From Candidatus Iainarchaeum sp. (GTDB taxonomy: Archaea; Iainarchaeota; Iainarchaeia; Iainarchaeales; JAAZKV01), in contig JAPLVQ010000070.1 of the NCBI GenBank assembly GCA_026397035.1, positions 1 to 5,134 of the forward strand: a stretch of 5,134 bases of DNA, read 5' to 3'. The notes under the pieces were generated by a model. That model made no database searches. It was not told the origin of the DNA and saw only the letters and a list, made by a program, of their open reading frames with translations. Shown piece by piece: positions 4,615 to 5,134 of this stretch; position 1 is the stretch's first letter, and the number at the start of each line of letters is the position of its first letter. Both the position numbers and the translations under genes were made by a program.

Positions 4615-4621
4615 GTGGTGA
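4615..4621 (+). promoter_or_regulatory. Ribosome binding site that fixes the metG start
   Basis: GTGGTGA, with its GGTG (4617-4620) 6 nt before GTG 4627, the same spacing as at rbr, ftsZ and the gene at 1676. It therefore selects GTG 4627 over the in-frame ATG at 4579 and the GTG codons at 4615 and 4618. Confidence 0.6.
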
Positions 4622-4626
4622 CTATT

Positions 4627-5134
4627 GTGCCTGTTGTGAAGAAAAAACCAAAGCCAATTGCTGCAAAAAACTCCTCAAAAAAGGCTTCTAAAGGTAGTGT
4701 TCAAACTAAGGATTCTTCAAAAAGTGTTTCTCCACAGTCACTTTCGGTTTCAAAAACTTTTTCTTCAAAAAAACCTTCTAAAAAAAAGACTTTTTATGTT
4801 ACTACTGCGATTGATTATGTGAATGCCGAGCCGCATATTGGCCATGCTTATCAGAAGATTGTTGCGGATGTTCTTGCCAGGTGGCATCGTTTGCTTGGAG
4901 AGGATGTATTTTTCCTCACAGGAACCGATGAACATGGGAAAAAAGTGGCTAATTCTGCAATTATTGCGGGAAAATCCCCTAAAGAATTTGTTGATGAAAT
5001 TGCTGCAAAATTTAAGGAAGCCTGGGTGGCTCTTGATATAGTTCCTGACAGATTCATTAGAACTACGGATAAGGATCATATAGGGGTTGTGAAAGAATTT
5101 ATTGAAGGGGCTATAAAATCAGGGGATGTTTACA
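4627..5134 (+). CDS. metG: Methionyl-tRNA synthetase, N-terminal part (runs off right edge)
   Basis: This class I aminoacyl-tRNA synthetase charges tRNA-Met with methionine in the cytoplasm. About 169 residues are visible. The catalytic Rossmann domain starts at T55 (TFYVTTAIDYVNAEPHIGH), with the HIGH ATP-binding motif at 70-73 and the conserved FFLTGTDEHG at 95-104. The KMSKS loop and anticodon-binding domain lie beyond the edge. The text FYVTTAIxYVN..PHIGHAY and FLTGTDEHGxK, with the later FIRTT, resembles the bacterial Thermus/Bacillus-type enzyme. The usual archaeal form is LxTxALPYANGxxHLGH. Residues 1-54 are a Ser/Lys-rich extension (16 Lys, 14 Ser) with an SSKxxS motif three times, probably disordered. 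The GTG start is chosen from the ribosome binding site. The gene has its own TATA box. Confidence 0.9.
   Translation, partial: MPVVKKKPKPIAAKNSSKKASKGSVQTKDSSKSVSPQSLSVSKTFSSKKPSKKKTFYVTTAIDYVNAEPHIGHAYQKIVADVLARWHRLLGEDVFFLTGTDEHGKKVANSAIIAGKSPKEFVDEIAAKFKEAWVALDIVPDRFIRTTDKDHIGVVKEFIEGAIKSGDVY
4672..4782 (+). repeat. Imperfect SSKxxS-coding repeats in the metG 5' end
   Basis: Words of the form TC(C/T)TCAAAAA followed by a Ser codon recur at about 4672, 4714 and 4762. They encode SSKKAS (residues 16-21), SSKSVS (30-35) and SSKKPS (46-51). They suggest that the extension grew by slippage or short duplications. Confidence 0.4.

Noticed and set aside
4579..4626. In-frame ATG at 4579 as the metG start, giving a hydrophobic N-terminus
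   Set aside because: The metG TATA box (4587-4594) and the ribosome binding site (4615-4621) lie downstream of that ATG, so the transcript should not include it.
4765..5079. Minus- and plus-strand ORFs overlapping metG (also 4823-5041 and 4851-5057)
   Set aside because: All lie over the MetRS catalytic core, whose HIGH and GTDEHG motifs establish the true frame.
1..5134. CRISPR array, tRNA, rRNA, insertion sequence or attachment site
   Set aside because: I saw no regularly spaced repeats, cloverleaf with a T-loop, conserved rRNA text, transposase frame or terminal inverted repeats.

Overview
The window reads as a piece of an AT-rich archaeal chromosome. Four signs support this: an FtsZ whose sequence fits the archaeal FtsZ2 type (broken here), TATA boxes placed about 25-35 nt upstream of starts, Shine-Dalgarno sites of the GGTG/GGTGA type, and oligo-T tracts instead of classical hairpin-plus-U terminators. 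The gene style is compatible with a small-genome DPANN-like lineage, but nothing here fixes the taxon.

Layout. Positions 1-137 hold the 5' end of a minus-strand gene of unknown function that runs off the left edge. Its promoter overlaps a doubtful 59-codon plus-strand ORF (172-351). At 435-2143 three plus-strand genes lie head to tail: a complete rubrerythrin, a probable GNAT-like acetyltransferase and a conserved-looking protein of unknown function. A gene-free AT-rich stretch (2144-2680) follows, ending in a clear BRE/TATA promoter and a strong ribosome binding site for ftsZ (2681-3719). A hairpin and T-rich tracts (3720-3987) come next. Then there is a two-gene type II toxin-antitoxin module, with a ribbon-helix-helix antitoxin overlapping a MazF/PemK-like toxin (3988-4541). 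Last is the 5' part of a methionyl-tRNA synthetase gene (4627 to the right edge).

How the genes relate. Rubrerythrin is an oxidative-stress enzyme. The two genes after it may be co-transcribed with it, but their roles are not evident. ftsZ and metG are housekeeping genes, and the toxin-antitoxin cassette sits between them as an independently promoted accessory insert.

Main points for a second look. (1) ftsZ lacks about 59 nt encoding the T3 GTP-binding loop, which also breaks the reading frame; the rest of the gene looks intact, so this is either a fresh mutation or an assembly error. (2) The methionyl-tRNA synthetase core resembles the bacterial (Thermus/Bacillus-like) type and carries a 54-residue Ser/Lys-rich N-terminal extension. 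(3) Several repeats and palindromes lie in the ftsZ and toxin-antitoxin control regions. I found no CRISPR array, tRNA, rRNA or transposon, and no convincing new multi-gene system.
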